NCBI GenBank assembly: GCA_004557905.1
Contig: SFFH01000033.1
Span: 1-48,335 of the forward strand
Reading direction: 5' to 3'
Length of the DNA stretch: 48,335 nt
From: Clostridiales bacterium
GTDB taxonomy: Bacteria; Bacillota; Clostridia; Christensenellales; Aristaeellaceae
Each line of letters starts with the position of its first letter. Position 1 is the first letter of the stretch. Below, piece by piece: positions 38,627 through 46,809 of this stretch. The notes beneath the pieces were generated by a model. It did no database searches. It saw only the letters and a list, made by a program, of their open reading frames with translations, and was not told the origin of the DNA. Both the position numbers and the translations under genes were made by a program.

Positions 38627-40468
38627 ATGGCTGCCGAAAATATCCTCAATATTCCGCGTCCGGAGCATCCGCGCCCGGACTTTGTCCGCGAAACCTTCTG
38701 CAACCTCAACGGCGTCTGGCAGTTTGCCTTTGACGACGCCGACGAGGGCCTCTGTGCCGGATGGATGAATCCCGGCCACAAGCTGCCGCTGGAGATTACC
38801 GTGCCGTTCGCGTACCAGACCAGGGCCTCCGGCCTCGGCCCGACGGACGCCATCCACCCGGTGATCTGGTACCGCCGCAGCTTCACCGTCCCGCAGGAGA
38901 TGGCGGGCAAGCGCGTGCTGCTGCGCTTTGGCGCGGTGGACTTTGAATGCGCCGTGTATGTCAACGGCCGGCAGGCCGGCACGCACAGGGGCGGCTACAC
39001 GCCGTTCGCCTTTGACATCACCGCGCTGCTCAAGGACGGCGAAAATGACCTGTGCCTGCGTGTGGTCGACGAGCCGGACTGCACGCAGCCGCGCGGCAAG
39101 CAGTACTGGGCCGAGGGCCTGATGGGCTGCTGGTACACGCCGGTCTCCGGCATCTGGCAGACCGTGTACCTGGAGGCCGTGGGAGAGATCGGCATCAAGT
39201 ACATCCACGTCACCCCGGACATCGACAATCACATGTTCACGGCGGAGATCGCACTGGACAAGCGCCCGGTTTGCCCGCTGGATCTGGAGCTGACCGTCTC
39301 CTTCGAGGGCAAACTCAAGCGCAGGGTGACCGTCAGCTGCGAGGACCGCATCACCCGCGTGCCGGTCGACCTGATCGTGAAGGCCGACCTCGACCCGGTG
39401 TACATCTGGCAGCCTGGCTCCCCGTACCTGTATGACCTCAGGGTCCGCGTCCTGAAGGAGGGCGCCGCGGTGGATACCGTGGATACCTACTTCGGCATGC
39501 GCAAAGTCGAGGTGAAGGAAGGCAAGGTTTACCTCAACAACAATCCGCTGTATCAGCGGCTGATTCTTGACCAGGGCTACTGGCCGGACAGCCTGATCAC
39601 CCCGCCGAGCGACGAGGCGATCCGCCTGGATCTGCAGTACACGCTGGACTTTGGCTACAACGGCGCGCGCAAGCACCAGAAGCTCGAGGACCCGCGCTAC
39701 TACTACTGGGCGGACAAAATGGGCGTGCTGGTCTGGGGCGAGGTGCCCAGCCCGTACGACTATTCCGACGACACGGTGCGCAATCTGACGGAGACGATGC
39801 TCGGCTTCATCGAGCGCGACTTCAACCATCCGTCTATCATCTGCTGGGTTCCGCTCAACGAGAGCTGGGGCGTGCGCAACATCTACACCGACAGGCGCCA
39901 GCAGGCGGCGGGCCGCATGCTCTATCACCTGACCAAGGCGGCCGACGGCACGCGCCTGTGCTCCAGCAACGACGGCTGGGAGCAGGTGACCACCGACATT
40001 TGCGCGCTGCACGACTACGCCGCGGAGAAGGACGTGATGGCCGCGCACTTTGCGGACCGCGCCGAGGTGGAAAGGCATGCCTGCGACTGGCGTCCGGCGT
40101 TTGCCGACACCGAGAAGCCCACCGGCAAGGAGGCCTTCATGGTCACCGAGTACGGCGGCATCGCATTTCAGAACATCGGCATCCAGGGCGAGATGGGCGG
40201 CATGGCCACCTGGGGCTATCACGACAAGGTGACCGACGAGGAGGCGTTCTTCGTCCGCTTTGCCGGCGTCACGGAGGCCATCCGAGCCATACCGTTCTGC
40301 CAGGGCTACTGCTACACGCAGCTCACCGACGTCATGCAGGAGATCAACGGCGTGCTTACCCCGGACCGCAAGCCGAAGATGGACGTGAAGCGCTTTGCCC
40401 GCCTGAACACCGGCGCGGCGGAAAAGGAGGGCACAAGCGTGCAGGAGGTCGTCAGGCACACCGACTGA
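38627..40468 (+). CDS. Glycoside hydrolase family 2
   Basis: 613 aa, no signal peptide, so cytoplasmic. GH2 order: N-terminal jelly roll (WYRRSFTVPQEMAGKRVLLRFGAVDFECAVYVNGRQAG), Ig-like middle domain, then a TIM barrel with the acid/base Glu412 in WVPLNESWG and nucleophile Glu508 in VTEYGG. This is the short GH2 form close to beta-glucuronidase/beta-galactosidase relatives; specificity cannot be fixed by eye. ATG 38627 has GGGAGG upstream. It is followed by a solute-binding protein and two permeases, so it probably cleaves an oligosaccharide or glycoside imported by that transporter. Confidence 0.9.
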   Translation: MAAENILNIPRPEHPRPDFVRETFCNLNGVWQFAFDDADEGLCAGWMNPGHKLPLEITVPFAYQTRASGLGPTDAIHPVIWYRRSFTVPQEMAGKRVLLRFGAVDFECAVYVNGRQAGTHRGGYTPFAFDITALLKDGENDLCLRVVDEPDCTQPRGKQYWAEGLMGCWYTPVSGIWQTVYLEAVGEIGIKYIHVTPDIDNHMFTAEIALDKRPVCPLDLELTVSFEGKLKRRVTVSCEDRITRVPVDLIVKADLDPVYIWQPGSPYLYDLRVRVLKEGAAVDTVDTYFGMRKVEVKEGKVYLNNNPLYQRLILDQGYWPDSLITPPSDEAIRLDLQYTLDFGYNGARKHQKLEDPRYYYWADKMGVLVWGEVPSPYDYSDDTVRNLTETMLGFIERDFNHPSIICWVPLNESWGVRNIYTDRRQQAAGRMLYHLTKAADGTRLCSSNDGWEQVTTDICALHDYAAEKDVMAAHFADRAEVERHACDWRPAFADTEKPTGKEAFMVTEYGGIAFQNIGIQGEMGGMATWGYHDKVTDEEAFFVRFAGVTEAIRAIPFCQGYCYTQLTDVMQEINGVLTPDRKPKMDVKRFARLNTGAAEKEGTSVQEVVRHTD

Positions 40469-40541
40469 CGAGCGGCCCATTCATCTGTAATTATACTGCG
40501 AAGAAGAAACGCGGTATAAAATAAAAAGGAGGTTTCCCCAT

Positions 40542-41774
40542 ATGAAAAAGACTCTGGCTCTTGTGCTGTCTCTGGTCATGCTGCTGGCGGCGGCAAACGC
40601 GATGGCCGTGACCGAAATCGACTACTGGTCCGTCTTCACCGGCGGCGACGGCGCGGTCATGCAGGGCATGGTCGACGCGTTCAACGCCTCTCAGGATGAG
40701 GTTCACGTGAACCACACCCCGATGACCGCTGACGACCTGTATCAGAAGATTCCGCTGACCGTGCAGACCGGCACCGGCATCCCGGATGTCGCCGTTGTGC
40801 ACATCGAGCGCATTCCGAACTTCGTGGCCAAGGACATGCTCTATCCGTACGACATGGAGCTGGTCGCGCGGGCGGGCATCGTGGCGGAGAACTACAACCA
40901 GGCGGCGTGGGAGCGCACCGACATCGACGGCGAGCACTACGGCATCCCGCTGGACGTGCACGGCTACATCACCTACATCAACAAGGATCTGTTTGACAAG
41001 TATGATCTGAACGAGTTCGTGGCCGATGGCTACCTCACCTTCGACGAGATCCGCGCGCTGGGCGACAAGGCGCGTGCCGCCGGCTACACCGGCCAGATCT
41101 TCGACCTGGGCTGGATGCGTGCGCAGATGCTGGGCTACTATGCGCAGCTGAGCGAGGGCCACAAGCTGACCGACGACGGCGTCAACCTGTCTCTGGACAA
41201 GGACGCCATGAAGAAGGCCATGGAAACCATGAAGTCCCTGTATGAGGACGGCTACACCACCCAGAAGACCGACGACTACTCCTCCATGTTCTACGGCGGC
41301 GAGCTCCTCGTCTGGTCCGAGGGCATCTGGATGAAGGCTGCCGTGGTCGACGCCGGCGTCAACTTCGAGATGTATCCGGCCGTCTGCTTCGAGCCGTCCA
41401 CCTGCAAGGAATGGATGTCTTCCCACAACTTCGTGCAGTTCGCTGACGAGGAGCGCACCGAGGAAGAGGACCTGGCCGTGGCCAAGTTCGTCAACTTCAT
41501 GGGCGAGAACTCCCTGACCTGGGCGAGGGACGCTGGCCAGGTTCCGGCGCACGTCTCCCTGAACGCTGTTGAAGAGTATGCCTCCATGCCGCAGGCGTTC
41601 CTGTCCGATCCGGAGCGCGTGGACGAGCTGGCGATCTACTACTACCTGCACTGGGGCCTGTTTGACACCGCGTTCTCCCGCGTTGGCTGGGACTTCGTGG
41701 ACGGCACCATTTCCATCGACGATGCGCTTGCCCAGATTGAGCAGGAGGTCGCCGACGCGATCGCCGCGCAGTAA
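40542..41774 (+). CDS. Extracellular sugar-binding protein of an ABC transporter, no lipobox
   Basis: 410 aa. Family 1 solute-binding protein (MalE/UgpB class): TEIDYWSVFTGGDGAVMQGMVDAFNASQ, LTVQTGTGIPDVAVVH, YGIPLDVHGYITYINKDLFDKY. The signal peptide is MKKTLALVLSLVMLLAAANAMA with an ANA/AMA cleavage site and no cysteine, so it cannot be lipidated as most Gram-positive binding proteins are. Ligand unknown, probably an oligosaccharide matched to the GH2 enzyme. AAAGGAGG precedes ATG 40542. Two hairpins follow the gene (41826-41868), suggesting higher expression than the permeases. Confidence 0.9.
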   Translation: MKKTLALVLSLVMLLAAANAMAVTEIDYWSVFTGGDGAVMQGMVDAFNASQDEVHVNHTPMTADDLYQKIPLTVQTGTGIPDVAVVHIERIPNFVAKDMLYPYDMELVARAGIVAENYNQAAWERTDIDGEHYGIPLDVHGYITYINKDLFDKYDLNEFVADGYLTFDEIRALGDKARAAGYTGQIFDLGWMRAQMLGYYAQLSEGHKLTDDGVNLSLDKDAMKKAMETMKSLYEDGYTTQKTDDYSSMFYGGELLVWSEGIWMKAAVVDAGVNFEMYPAVCFEPSTCKEWMSSHNFVQFADEERTEEEDLAVAKFVNFMGENSLTWARDAGQVPAHVSLNAVEEYASMPQAFLSDPERVDELAIYYYLHWGLFDTAFSRVGWDFVDGTISIDDALAQIEQEVADAIAAQ

Positions 41775-41825
41775 AGGAGATCGCTTTCCGATGGATGATC
41801 GGATGGTTTGATTGACCTGCTTGAG

Positions 41826-41868
41826 GGCAGGGGGAGCAATCCCCCTGCCTTATCCGGCATCTGCCGGA
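41826..41868 (+). terminator. Tandem hairpins between binding protein and permease genes
   Basis: Stem GGCAGGGGG-AGCAAT-CCCCCTGCC (41826-41849) followed by TTAT, then TCCGGCA-TC-TGCCGGA (41853-41868) followed by CTTTCTT. Probably a partial terminator and 3' mRNA stabiliser giving excess binding protein over permeases. Confidence 0.68.
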
Positions 41869-41902
41869 CTTTCTTCAACGCTTCAAGAAAAGAGGTGTCG
41901 GA

Positions 41903-43246
41903 ATGACACGTTCAAAAATCGCGGCGTTTCTGGCGCTCGCGTTTGTCGTCCTCTTCTGCTTTGCAGGCGTGACGGCGACGACGACGGTGAAGGACGTGAC
42001 CGTCTCCGTCGAGATGGGCATGCCCAAGCTGCTGTTCTCCCTGTCCAGCGCGCCGCTGCTGCTGATTCCGCTGGCCATTGTGGCTGCCGTGGCTGCGTTT
42101 ATCGCGTTCATTCAGAATGAAAAGAATGTCGGCATGCTCTTCAGCTTCGTCGCAGCCGTCTCCTTCGCGCTGTTCATGGTCTTCTTCTCCATGGAGGAGA
42201 AGAATTCCGCCCTGTATACGCCGATTTCCGAAGCGCTGAATCTGGCAGAGGTCAAGTTCAAAAAGCGCGACGTGAAGCTGATTACGACGTCCTTTGACAT
42301 CATGACCTACATCGCGCTGGCCTGCATCGCGCTCTCCTGCGTGATCGGCCATGGCTCCTTTGCCAAGGACCAGCGCCACATCCTCAAGCGCGATCTGCTG
42401 CCCTACGCATACATCGCGCCGCATCTGTTCTTCTTCGTCGTCTTCTTCATGACCCCGGCCATCTACGGCATCTACGCCGCGTTCACGAAGTGGGACCTGT
42501 TCAATGAGCCTGTGTTCACCGGCCTGGAGAACTTCAAGACCCTGCTGTTTGATTCGTCCAATACCTATTACAAGCAGCTGCGCAACGGCCTTGGCAACAC
42601 GATCAAGTTCGTGGTGCTGTGCGTGCCGTTCTGCATCATCGTGCCGCTGTCCCTGGCGCTCGCGCTCAACGCGCGCCCGAAGGGCAACAAGCTCTTCCAG
42701 GCGCTGTATTACCTGCCGAGCCTGATGTCCATTTCCACCGTGACCCTGACCTGGCGCTATGTCTTCAACGTCCAGTACGGCATCGTCAACAAGTGCTTCG
42801 GCGTCAAGGCGAACTTCTTCATGCCGCCGTACACCTGGGTCATGCTCGTGATTGTCACGGTCTGGTGGTGCACGGGCTCCACAATGGTCATCTACCAGAG
42901 CGCGCTGGCCTCCGTGCCGCAGGATCAGTATGAAGCCGCAGCCGTGGACGGCGCCGGCACCATCCAGAAATTCATCAACGTGACCCTGCCGAACATGGTG
43001 TACCCGCTCATGTACACGCTGGTGACCGCGGTGGTCGCGCAGTTCAACATCTTCGGCCAGCCGGATATCCTCGTCGGCTTCAGCAACGGCGAGGCCAACG
43101 CCGTGCTGCTGCAGTACATCTACGAGAACTCCGTCAAGAAGCAGGTGGCCGGCATGTCCTCTGCGATGGCGGTTATCCTTGGCCTGTGCATCATGGTGGT
43201 GTCCTTCATCCAGATGCGCATGATGGTCAAGAATCAGGAAGGCTAA
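41903..43246 (+). CDS. ABC sugar transporter permease (MalF/UgpA-like) with an N-terminal membrane extension
   Basis: 447 aa, about 150 longer than the usual 290-300. The core from about residue 165 has six helices and the EAA loop (YEAAAVDGAGTIQKFINVTLP near residue 349) that docks the ATPase. The first 160 residues add about four hydrophobic segments (near 5-25, 47-72, 78-97, 132-148) with a charged stretch between the third and fourth (AEVKFKKRDVK). I do not recognise this extension. No ATPase gene is present; a shared MsmX/UgpC-type ATPase elsewhere is normal for such systems. Confidence 0.88.
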   Translation: MTRSKIAAFLALAFVVLFCFAGVTATTTVKDVTVSVEMGMPKLLFSLSSAPLLLIPLAIVAAVAAFIAFIQNEKNVGMLFSFVAAVSFALFMVFFSMEEKNSALYTPISEALNLAEVKFKKRDVKLITTSFDIMTYIALACIALSCVIGHGSFAKDQRHILKRDLLPYAYIAPHLFFFVVFFMTPAIYGIYAAFTKWDLFNEPVFTGLENFKTLLFDSSNTYYKQLRNGLGNTIKFVVLCVPFCIIVPLSLALALNARPKGNKLFQALYYLPSLMSISTVTLTWRYVFNVQYGIVNKCFGVKANFFMPPYTWVMLVIVTVWWCTGSTMVIYQSALASVPQDQYEAAAVDGAGTIQKFINVTLPNMVYPLMYTLVTAVVAQFNIFGQPDILVGFSNGEANAVLLQYIYENSVKKQVAGMSSAMAVILGLCIMVVSFIQMRMMVKNQEG

Positions 43247-43259
43247 GGAGGGAACAAGG

Positions 43260-44138
43260 ATGTCAGAAAAGAATAGAGGCAAGCTGATCGCGTTCCTGTT
43301 CCTGCTGATCCTGGGCATCTGCTGGTTCGAGCCGATCGTTTGGCTGATCACGAACTCCTTCAAGTTTGACGCGGACTTCATCACGTCCTTCGCCAACATC
43401 CAGGGCCCGCTGGACTATCTGACCCGCCTGATTCCGCGCCAGTGGACGACGTCCAACTACACCGAGCTGTTCTTTGGCGGCACAAACGTCAACACCAACG
43501 CGAACATCGGCCTGATGTTCCAGAACTCGTTCATCGTGTCCATCACGGTGACGGTGTGCACGGTGATCATCACCTCGCTGTCCGCGTTCGCGTACGAGCG
43601 CCTGAACTTCAAGGGCGGCGACAAAATCTTCTGGACGCTCATGTACATGAGCATGTTCCCCAACGTCGTGGCCATCCTGCCGCAGTTCCGCATTGCCAAC
43701 GCGCTGGGCTGGGTGAACAACCTGAACGCGCTGATCTGGCCGATGCTGGCCGGCACCTTCAACATCTTCCTGATCCGCAACTTCATGAAGAGCATCCCGA
43801 AGGCGCTGGACGAGGCGGCGACGATTGACGGTGCGAGCAGCTTCCAGGTTTACACCAAGATCATTCTGCCGTCCATCGCGCCGGTGATGATCGTGGTCGG
43901 CCTGTTTGCCTTCAACGGCGCGTGGAACGATTACCTCTGGCCGCGCATCGTCATGACGGACGTGAACAACCAGACGCTGACCGCCGGTCTGCGTCTGCTG
44001 ATGGGCCAGTACGAGCAGCGCTGGGCGCACATGATTGCCAGCTGTCTGGTATCCATGGTGCCGCCGTTTGTGCTGTACCTGTGTGCGCAGAAGTATTTCC
44101 TGCAGGGCATCTCTGTTCAGGCTGGCGTAAAGGGCTAA
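43260..44138 (+). CDS. ABC sugar transporter permease (MalG-like)
   Basis: 292 aa, standard length with six helices. The EAA loop is LDEAATIDGASSFQVYTKIILP near residue 181. The partner permease ends 13 nt upstream and AAGGAGG lies in the gap. It forms the transmembrane pair with the 447-aa permease. A 60-bp tandem repeat begins directly at its stop codon and a terminator lies at 44361-44398. Confidence 0.92.
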   Translation: MSEKNRGKLIAFLFLLILGICWFEPIVWLITNSFKFDADFITSFANIQGPLDYLTRLIPRQWTTSNYTELFFGGTNVNTNANIGLMFQNSFIVSITVTVCTVIITSLSAFAYERLNFKGGDKIFWTLMYMSMFPNVVAILPQFRIANALGWVNNLNALIWPMLAGTFNIFLIRNFMKSIPKALDEAATIDGASSFQVYTKIILPSIAPVMIVVGLFAFNGAWNDYLWPRIVMTDVNNQTLTAGLRLLMGQYEQRWAHMIASCLVSMVPPFVLYLCAQKYFLQGISVQAGVKG

Positions 44139-44259
44139 GCGGGCAGTGCCCGCGCCCGATACGCTTCGCCTTGCTTCCAAGGGCATCGTTCGGGCGGAGC
44201 AGGCAGGGCCTGCGTCCGATACGCTTCGCCTTGCTTCTAATGGCATCATTCGGGCGGAG
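44139..44259 (+). repeat. 60-bp tandem repeat, two units
   Basis: Units 44140-44199 and 44200-44259 share CCGATACGCTTCGCCTTGCT and the TTCGGGCGGAG end. Each opens with a 6-bp hairpin: GCGGGC-AGT-GCCCGC (44139-44153) and GCAGGC-AGG-GCCTGC (44199-44213), one compensating base-pair change. They directly follow the permease stop codon. The remainder, 44260-44360, shows no gene. Confidence 0.75.
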
Positions 44260-44360
44260 GGCCCTCTGATGCCTGACCTGGCGGGTGCGAAGGGCTGCTG
44301 CGTCCTGAAGCCGTATTCTTCGCGCGGAGGGCGCTCGAATACTGCTTTGAAAACGAAAAG

Positions 44361-44398
44361 AAAACGCATGCAGGCTGGACTGGACTGCATGCGTTTTT
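44361..44398 (+). terminator. Rho-independent terminator of the GH2/ABC operon
   Basis: A 13-bp stem, AAAACGCATGCAG (44361-44373) and CTGCATGCGTTTT (44385-44397), loop of 11 nt, ending in TTTTT. Confidence 0.87.
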
Positions 44399-44436
44399 CC
44401 GATGGATGCGATGCATGCATAGCGGCGAACCATCGG

Positions 44437-44500
44437 CGCGAAGCGGAGAAGGGGTTTGGGGATGAAATCCCCAAGCGGGTTTGGGCGGCAGCCCAACGTG
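44437..44500 (+). repeat. Dispersed double-hairpin intergenic element, copy 4
   Basis: Starts CGCGAAGCGGAGAAGG. Hairpin 1 is TTGGGGAT (44456-44463), GAA, ATCCCCAA (44467-44474). Hairpin 2 is TTGGGC (44481-44486), GGCA, GCCCAA (44491-44496), then CGTGTAC. The acyltransferase-like gene starts 37 nt later. Confidence 0.83.
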
Positions 44501-44533
44501 TACACTGTATGGAGCGGCGGGGAGATGAGGATT

Positions 44534-45583
44534 ATGCGAGACAGATCGATTGACGTGAGCCGCGGCCTGCTGGTCATTATGATGGTCTACGGCCATGTGC
44601 TGCAATTCTTTGGCGACGCGCAGCTTTTCCCGCTGGTGGACGGCCTGATCAGCATCGTCAACCTGACCGTCTTTAGCACGTTTGTATTTGATTTCGGCGT
44701 GACGGCGGAGCTGGCGTATCTCAAAAGGCCGTACCGTCAGGCACTGACGGGCATGGTAAAGACGGGCCTGCGCGCGTATGCGGCGTTTTGCCTGTCGGGC
44801 ATCGGCTACCGCGTGCTGCGGGAGAACAAGCCGTTTGCCGTGGGAACGGTTCGCCGCGTGCTGACGCTCTCCGACATTCCCGGCTGGTCGGAGTTCCTGG
44901 TCGCCTTCGCGCTGTACAGCCTGCTGCTGATCGTGGGCTTTGCGGCCTTCCGCTGGCTTGCGGGCAGACCACTGGCGTCGCTGGCCGTGGGCGCGGCGTG
45001 CGTGGGCTTCTGTCTGATCGTGCCCTATGGGGCGGTCCCGCATCCGCTGGCGCTGCTCATCGGCGGCACGGAATTCGCATATTTCCCGGTGGTGCAGTAC
45101 ATGCCGTATTTCCTGGCCGGTCTGCTCTATGCGCGGGGAGAACGCGGACGGCTGCTTGCGGTGGCGGCGGTCTGCACGGCGGCAGGCGCTGTGGACTTCG
45201 TGCTTCATGGCCTGCCTGGGCGCTTTCCGCCGGACTGGGGATGGATTCTGCTGCCGGGACTGCTCGTGGCGGCGGTGACTGCGCTCAGCCGCGCGCTGTG
45301 CGCGCTGTCGGGGCGCGGGGTACGGCGGATTGCGGATGCGCTGTGCGGTGTGCTGGAACGCCTGGGCGGCGCTTCGCTGTATTATCTGCTGACCAGCAAT
45401 TTCGTGCTCTTCACGCTCGCCGGCAAGAGGACTGTGCCGGCGCTGTCAGCAAAGAGTGTGGTGCCGTGGTCGCAGCCCATTCAGGCGCCGCTCGGCGCGG
45501 CCTGCTGGACGGCGGTGCTGCTCCTCGCGCTGGGCTTCGTTTCGCTGCTCGCGGGCAGAGGAAAGGGGCATAAAAGCGCTTGA
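44534..45583 (+). CDS. Acyltransferase-3-like polytopic membrane protein
   Basis: 349 aa with about ten hydrophobic segments. The opening RSIDVSRGLLVIMMVYGHVLQFF is the acyltransferase-3/OatA-like signature with the conserved His in the first helix. Such proteins acylate wall glycans, exopolysaccharide or small molecules. No extracellular SGNH domain is attached. ATG 44534 has GGAG 9 nt upstream; the longer frame would run through copy 4 of the repeat, so it is rejected. No promoter is obvious. The following galM promoter overlaps its stop codon. Confidence 0.75.
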   Translation: MRDRSIDVSRGLLVIMMVYGHVLQFFGDAQLFPLVDGLISIVNLTVFSTFVFDFGVTAELAYLKRPYRQALTGMVKTGLRAYAAFCLSGIGYRVLRENKPFAVGTVRRVLTLSDIPGWSEFLVAFALYSLLLIVGFAAFRWLAGRPLASLAVGAACVGFCLIVPYGAVPHPLALLIGGTEFAYFPVVQYMPYFLAGLLYARGERGRLLAVAAVCTAAGAVDFVLHGLPGRFPPDWGWILLPGLLVAAVTALSRALCALSGRGVRRIADALCGVLERLGGASLYYLLTSNFVLFTLAGKRTVPALSAKSVVPWSQPIQAPLGAACWTAVLLLALGFVSLLAGRGKGHKSA

Positions 45584-45607
45584 CATCCCGCTGTTCCGGC
45601 GTAGAAT
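45580..45607 (+). promoter_or_regulatory. Sigma-A promoter for galM
   Basis: TTGACA at 45580-45585, 16-nt spacer, TAGAAT at 45602-45607. The -35 box overlaps the stop codon of the preceding gene. Confidence 0.74.
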
Positions 45608-45651
45608 AGTAGATAACAGGAACCGACAAGCCAACAAAGGAGTGTTTGACA

Positions 45652-46716
45652 ATGATTACGACCAAGCCCTTCGGCCGGCTGCCTGACGGTCAGGCCGTGA
45701 CGCAGTATACCATGACCAACGGGAGCGGCGCCTCCGTCAGCCTGATCGACTACGGCGGCATCGTGACCAACATTATCGTCCCGGACAAGGACGGAAATCT
45801 CGGCGACGTGGCGCTGGGCTTTGACAATCTCGGCGGCTACCTCGCGGACCACGGCTGCATGGGTGATACCGTCGGCCGCTACGGCAACCGCATCGCCGCG
45901 GGCCGCTTTACGCTTGATGGTGTGGAATATCAGCTCGCGCTGAACAACGGAAAGAACCACCTGCACGGCGGCAGGATCGGCTTCAGCAAGAAGATGTGGG
46001 CGGTGACGCCGGTCGAGGGTGAGCATGCCGACTGCCTGAAGCTGCATTGCGTCAGCCCGGACGGCGAGGAGAACTACCCGGGCACGCTCGATGTGACCGT
46101 CACCTACAGCTGGAGCGAGGACAACCACCTCGGCATCCGCTATGAGGCGACCACGGACAAGACGACCCACTGCAACCTGACCAACCACACCTACTTTAAC
46201 CTCGCGGGCCATGACCATGGCACCATCCGCGATCAAGTGCTGCACATCGACGCCGACGCAATCACCCCGGTGATCGACGGCGGCCTGATTCCGACCGGCG
46301 ATTACATGGCCGTTGCGGGCACGCCGTTCGATCTGCGCGGCGGCCTGCTGCTGGGCGTGGGCCTGGACGAGCTGGAGGAGTGCCCGCAGATGAAGTATGC
46401 CGGCGGCTATGACCACAACTTCGTGCTGCGCAAGGGTGAGGCTTTTGGCACTGCGGCGTACATGGTCGATCCGAACAGCGGGCGCACGATGGAGGTCATC
46501 ACCGACCAGCCGGGCGTGCAGTTCTATTCCGCCTGCCAGACCGACGTCCCCGGCGGCAAGGGCGGCGTGCACTATGGCAAGTACTCCGGTCTGTGCCTGG
46601 AGAGCCAGCACTTCCCAGATTCTCCGAACAACCCGCAGTTCACCGGCACGACGGTGCTGCGCCCGGGCGAAAAGTACGACACCACGACAATCTACGCGTT
46701 TGGCATCGACGAATAA
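45652..46716 (+). CDS. galM: Aldose 1-epimerase
   Basis: 354 aa. Interconverts alpha and beta anomers of galactose or glucose. Catalytic features: GRYGNRIAAGRF near residue 78, NHLHGG at 102-107 (substrate His), NLTNHTYFNL near 178 (acid His), and the base Glu in LESQHFPDSPNNP near 317. ATG 45652 follows AAAGGAG; TTG 45646 is two codons upstream and less likely. The product fits with the glycosidase and ABC genes upstream, although it has its own promoter. Confidence 0.94.
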   Translation: MITTKPFGRLPDGQAVTQYTMTNGSGASVSLIDYGGIVTNIIVPDKDGNLGDVALGFDNLGGYLADHGCMGDTVGRYGNRIAAGRFTLDGVEYQLALNNGKNHLHGGRIGFSKKMWAVTPVEGEHADCLKLHCVSPDGEENYPGTLDVTVTYSWSEDNHLGIRYEATTDKTTHCNLTNHTYFNLAGHDHGTIRDQVLHIDADAITPVIDGGLIPTGDYMAVAGTPFDLRGGLLLGVGLDELEECPQMKYAGGYDHNFVLRKGEAFGTAAYMVDPNSGRTMEVITDQPGVQFYSACQTDVPGGKGGVHYGKYSGLCLESQHFPDSPNNPQFTGTTVLRPGEKYDTTTIYAFGIDE

Positions 46717-46761
46717 CGGCTTTTCCGCGTGACAGGCACGGGAGATTCGCCTGACACACAT

Positions 46762-46800
46762 ACAAAAACGTCCAACGGCTTGCGCTGCTGGACGTTTTGT
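46762..46800. terminator. Bidirectional terminator between galM and the secreted repeat protein
   Basis: AAAACGTCCA (46765-46774) pairs with TGGACGTTTT (46789-46798), with GC-rich inner pairing. A/T tails on both sides suit both convergent genes. Confidence 0.83.
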
Positions 46801-46809
46801 CATGCGGGA

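Noticed and set aside
44456..44533. Longer start for the acyltransferase-like protein
   Set aside because: The added residues are encoded by the second half of dispersed repeat copy 4.
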